NCBI GenBank assembly: GCA_038058095.1
Contig: JBBUBW010000030.1
Location: forward strand, 1 to 7,530
Direction of reading: 5' to 3'
DNA length: 7,530 nt
DNA from: VMFW01 sp038058095
GTDB lineage: Bacteria; Patescibacteriota; Minisyncoccia; UBA6257; 2-01-FULL-56-20
Below, one piece after another: positions 5,860-7,530 of the stretch. The notes beneath the pieces were generated by a model. That model worked only from the letters and a program-made list of their open reading frames with translations, was not told the DNA's origin and ran no database searches. Each line of letters opens with the position of its first letter. Position 1 is the stretch's first letter. The translations under genes and the position numbers were made by a program.

Positions 5860-7177
5860 AAATCGTCTTCAAGGTTTTTAGGGTAATCGCTAAATCCATA
5901 ACGAAAGAGCGGTTTTTTATATAGTAAATATCGTAAGCCAATCTCTCCCTCGCATTCTCCACCGAGTTTCCGGTTTTGTTGTGAATTTGAGCCCACCCCG
6001 ATAGCCCAGGCGCTATTATTGTTCTTATTTGGTAGTACGATATTTTTTGTTTTAGTAATCCATAATAATCAAAAAAATCGGCTCGCGGTCCCACAAAAGA
6101 CAGCTCTCCTTTCAAAACATTAATCACTTGAGGCCATTCATCTACTCTCATCTTCCTCATCCATTTTCCCAGCAAAAAAACTCTATCAGTATCTCCTCTT
6201 TCCTCTGAAAAATTTTCACTCAACTGTGTTTGTTCAGATTTCCCCGAGTGCATTGTTCGAAATTTATAAAGTATGAATTTTTTTTCATGAAGCCCCACTC
6301 TCTCTTTTAGAAAAAAAGCTTGTCCTTTTGAACTTAATTTGATAACCATCGCAATCAATGGCCACAAAATCACAGTTACTAGTAGCACAAAAAAAGCTAA
6401 CGCTATATCTAGGATTCTTTTAAACAAAGAGTAAAGCCCGTCTTTTGGTTTTATCTTCTCCACAAACCAGTTTTCCCTGAGTTCATCCATCGAAACCTTG
6501 CCCATCACATTTTCATAGAACTCTGAGAAACTTATAATATCGACTCCATGTACCAGCTTCTCATATATCTTGTCGGCAAAAAACTTATCGCCACGCAATT
6601 GGTGGGGGATGACAATTACTTTATTATCATTTTGGCTTAAAGCCTCATCAATCTCGCGTATATCATAATCTTTAATCCATCGGCCGATTTTATATCCTAA
6701 CTGCGGGTTTTCCTCCAAATATTTCGCGAGCTCTGCGACGTCTTCTCCTTTCCCGATTAAAAGAACATTTACGAGTGGTTGTGATTTTACTAAATATCGC
6801 CTCAAAATTTCTCGAATGGAAAAATCTATTATCCCAAACGTCAGTGTTAAAATCACCAAAATCGTCTTAGGGGTTATGCCTTCCGCTGGCGCGAAATAAA
6901 AATAAGCCGTTGCTATCACAAAATAAAGTAAAACCGATATCGCGAGCAGTCTAAAATATTTGAATAACTTCGAAAGATTTCGAAGGTCATAAAGGCCCAT
7001 AATAAAAAACCCCCCAATCAAAAAAACCAAACTCCACGTAAAAGGTTTTAAATGAAAAATAAATATCTCCCGAGTAAAGCTACTCCCAAACCTGATCAAA
7101 AGAGTCAAAAAAAGAGCGACATAAAAAGACAGAATATCGGCTATAAGGAAAGGGAAATTTTTAATTGTTACTTTCAT
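5840..7177 (-). CDS. Polyprenyl-phosphate sugar-phosphate transferase (WbaP/WcaJ-type initiating enzyme)
   Basis: A 445-residue membrane enzyme expected to transfer a hexose 1-phosphate from an NDP-sugar to undecaprenyl phosphate, the first step of glycan assembly. About four N-terminal membrane helices (near 10-30, 44-63, 77-96, 103-120) precede a Rossmann-like domain starting at VNVLLIGKGEDV (136-147). The C-terminal bacterial sugar transferase domain opens with KRILDI (253-258) and the re-entrant helix (to about 281). It continues with YKFRTM (304-309), the catalytic Asp-Glu in RVDEWPQ (344-350), FVGPR (361-365) and GLSGWAQI (391-398). Length and layout match the large PHPT form rather than the minimal PglC form. 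The gene has the only textbook Shine-Dalgarno in the window and ends in TGA, also unique among the complete genes here. The sugar could be glucose, galactose or another hexose; it is not readable. Confidence 0.95.
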   Translation of the reverse strand: MKVTIKNFPFLIADILSFYVALFLTLLIRFGSSFTREIFIFHLKPFTWSLVFLIGGFFIMGLYDLRNLSKLFKYFRLLAISVLLYFVIATAYFYFAPAEGITPKTILVILTLTFGIIDFSIREILRRYLVKSQPLVNVLLIGKGEDVAELAKYLEENPQLGYKIGRWIKDYDIREIDEALSQNDNKVIVIPHQLRGDKFFADKIYEKLVHGVDIISFSEFYENVMGKVSMDELRENWFVEKIKPKDGLYSLFKRILDIALAFFVLLVTVILWPLIAMVIKLSSKGQAFFLKERVGLHEKKFILYKFRTMHSGKSEQTQLSENFSEERGDTDRVFLLGKWMRKMRVDEWPQVINVLKGELSFVGPRADFFDYYGLLKQKISYYQIRTIIAPGLSGWAQIHNKTGNSVENARERLAYDIYYIKNRSFVMDLAITLKTLKTIFTLSGA

Positions 7178-7182
7178 AATTT

Positions 7183-7188
7183 ACCTCC
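7183..7188 (-). promoter_or_regulatory. Shine-Dalgarno of the sugar transferase gene
   Basis: GGAGGT on the minus strand lies 5 bases before the ATG at 7177 and fixes that start. It is the only complete gene here with a canonical ribosome binding site at normal spacing, which sets its translation apart from its near-leaderless neighbours. Confidence 0.85.
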
Positions 7189-7211
7189 GAGCTTATTACT
7201 TTCTCTCGGGT

Positions 7212-7240
7212 TTGACAAGCCTCGGCCCGATTAGTATACT
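7212..7240 (+). promoter_or_regulatory. Strong sigma-70-type promoter for the DsbA-like gene
   Basis: A perfect TTGACA (7212-7217) and TATACT (7235-7240, 5/6) are separated by exactly 17 bp, the best promoter in the window. Thirteen bases separate the -10 box from the ATG at 7254, so the leader is only about 6-8 nt and carries no Shine-Dalgarno. The -10 region lies in the palindrome AGTATACT (7233-7240), which could also be read as a -10 on the other strand. Confidence 0.7.
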
Positions 7241-7242
7241 CA

Positions 7243-7251
7243 ATCATTATA
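7243..7251 (-). promoter_or_regulatory. Candidate -10 element of the sugar transferase gene (TATAATGAT)
   Basis: Read on the minus strand, TATAATGAT is the same 9-mer found in the other two divergent gaps (2456-2464 plus strand; 4188-4180 minus strand). Used as a -10 box it would give a leader of about 60 nt that contains the Shine-Dalgarno. No convincing -35 box is present at 16-18 bp, so this is tentative. Confidence 0.3.
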
Positions 7252-7253
7252 AT

Positions 7254-7530
7254 ATGGAAGAAGAATCAAAGAAAAACAGTTTTCTTTTGCCAGCCAGTAT
7301 TATCGTAGCCGGAGTTATGATTTCCGGCTCTATTATTTACCTTGTAGGCAGCAAAAACAACCCAACTCCCACTCCCGACACCTCCAATAATCCCAACGCT
7401 CAAGTCGCCGATATCCGATCCCTTTTAAATCCTAGCAGCGAAGATGTTATTTTAGGCGACCCTAAAGCTCCGAATCCTCTAGTGGAATATGGGGATTACC
7501 AATGTCCGTGGTGTGGACGCTTCGCTAATG
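7254..7530 (+). CDS. DsbA-like membrane-anchored thiol-disulfide oxidoreductase (partial, N-terminus)
   Basis: The first 92 residues of a gene cut by the window end. A short acidic/basic cytoplasmic start (MEEESKKN) leads into a single membrane helix or uncleaved signal anchor (about residues 10-32). A Pro/Thr/Asn-rich linker (about 35-50) follows, then ILGDPKAPNPLVEYGDYQCPWCGRFAN, quoted here in parts: GDPKAP (70-75) and VEYGDYQ (79-85) form the first thioredoxin-fold strand, and CPWC (86-89) is the redox centre. This layout matches extracytoplasmic DsbA-family proteins (thioredoxin_4 type) that form or rearrange disulfides in secreted proteins. No lipobox cysteine is seen. It is divergent from the sugar transferase and probably independent of the glycan pathway. 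Confidence 0.85.
   Translation, partial: MEEESKKNSFLLPASIIVAGVMISGSIIYLVGSKNNPTPTPDTSNNPNAQVADIRSLLNPSSEDVILGDPKAPNPLVEYGDYQCPWCGRFAN

Overview
The window looks like a piece of a small, AT-leaning bacterial genome, most likely from Candidatus Patescibacteria (CPR). This is inferred from very compact gene packing, near-absence of Shine-Dalgarno sites, -10 boxes lying about a dozen bases before start codons, and a membrane-anchored DsbA-like protein with a CPWC motif. No rRNA or marker gene is present to confirm it. The standard stop code appears to apply: most genes end in TAA, the sugar transferase ends in TGA, and no long frame has an internal TGA.

Layout: bases 1-48 are the probable tail of an upstream gene. 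Bases 49-171 are a non-coding leader holding a large inverted repeat (107-143). Then come a family 2 glycosyltransferase (+), a Wzx-type flippase (-), a sugar-phosphate nucleotidyltransferase (+), an NAD-dependent sugar epimerase (-), a YdcF/DUF218 protein followed by a second SDR-type epimerase (+, a two-gene operon), a polyprenyl-phosphate sugar-phosphate transferase (-), and the start of a DsbA-like thiol oxidoreductase (+) cut by the window end.

The genes fit together as a lipid-linked surface glycan locus. The nucleotidyltransferase and the epimerases would make and modify nucleotide sugars. The sugar transferase would load the first sugar-phosphate on a polyprenyl carrier at the inner face of the membrane. 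The GT2 enzyme would extend it and the flippase would turn it over. No Wzy polymerase, Wzz regulator or ligase is visible, so the product (polysaccharide or protein glycan) cannot be decided. The thioredoxin-fold gene is probably functionally separate.

The most unusual trait is architectural. Unlike the usual one-directional glycan operon, genes alternate strand almost one by one, with three divergent gaps of 24, 55 and 76 bp and three convergent junctions of -59, +5 and -20 bp. All three divergent gaps contain the same 9-mer, TATAATGAT or its complement, which reads as a -10 box. I see no mobile element, CRISPR array or intact RNA gene, and no clearly new enzymatic system.
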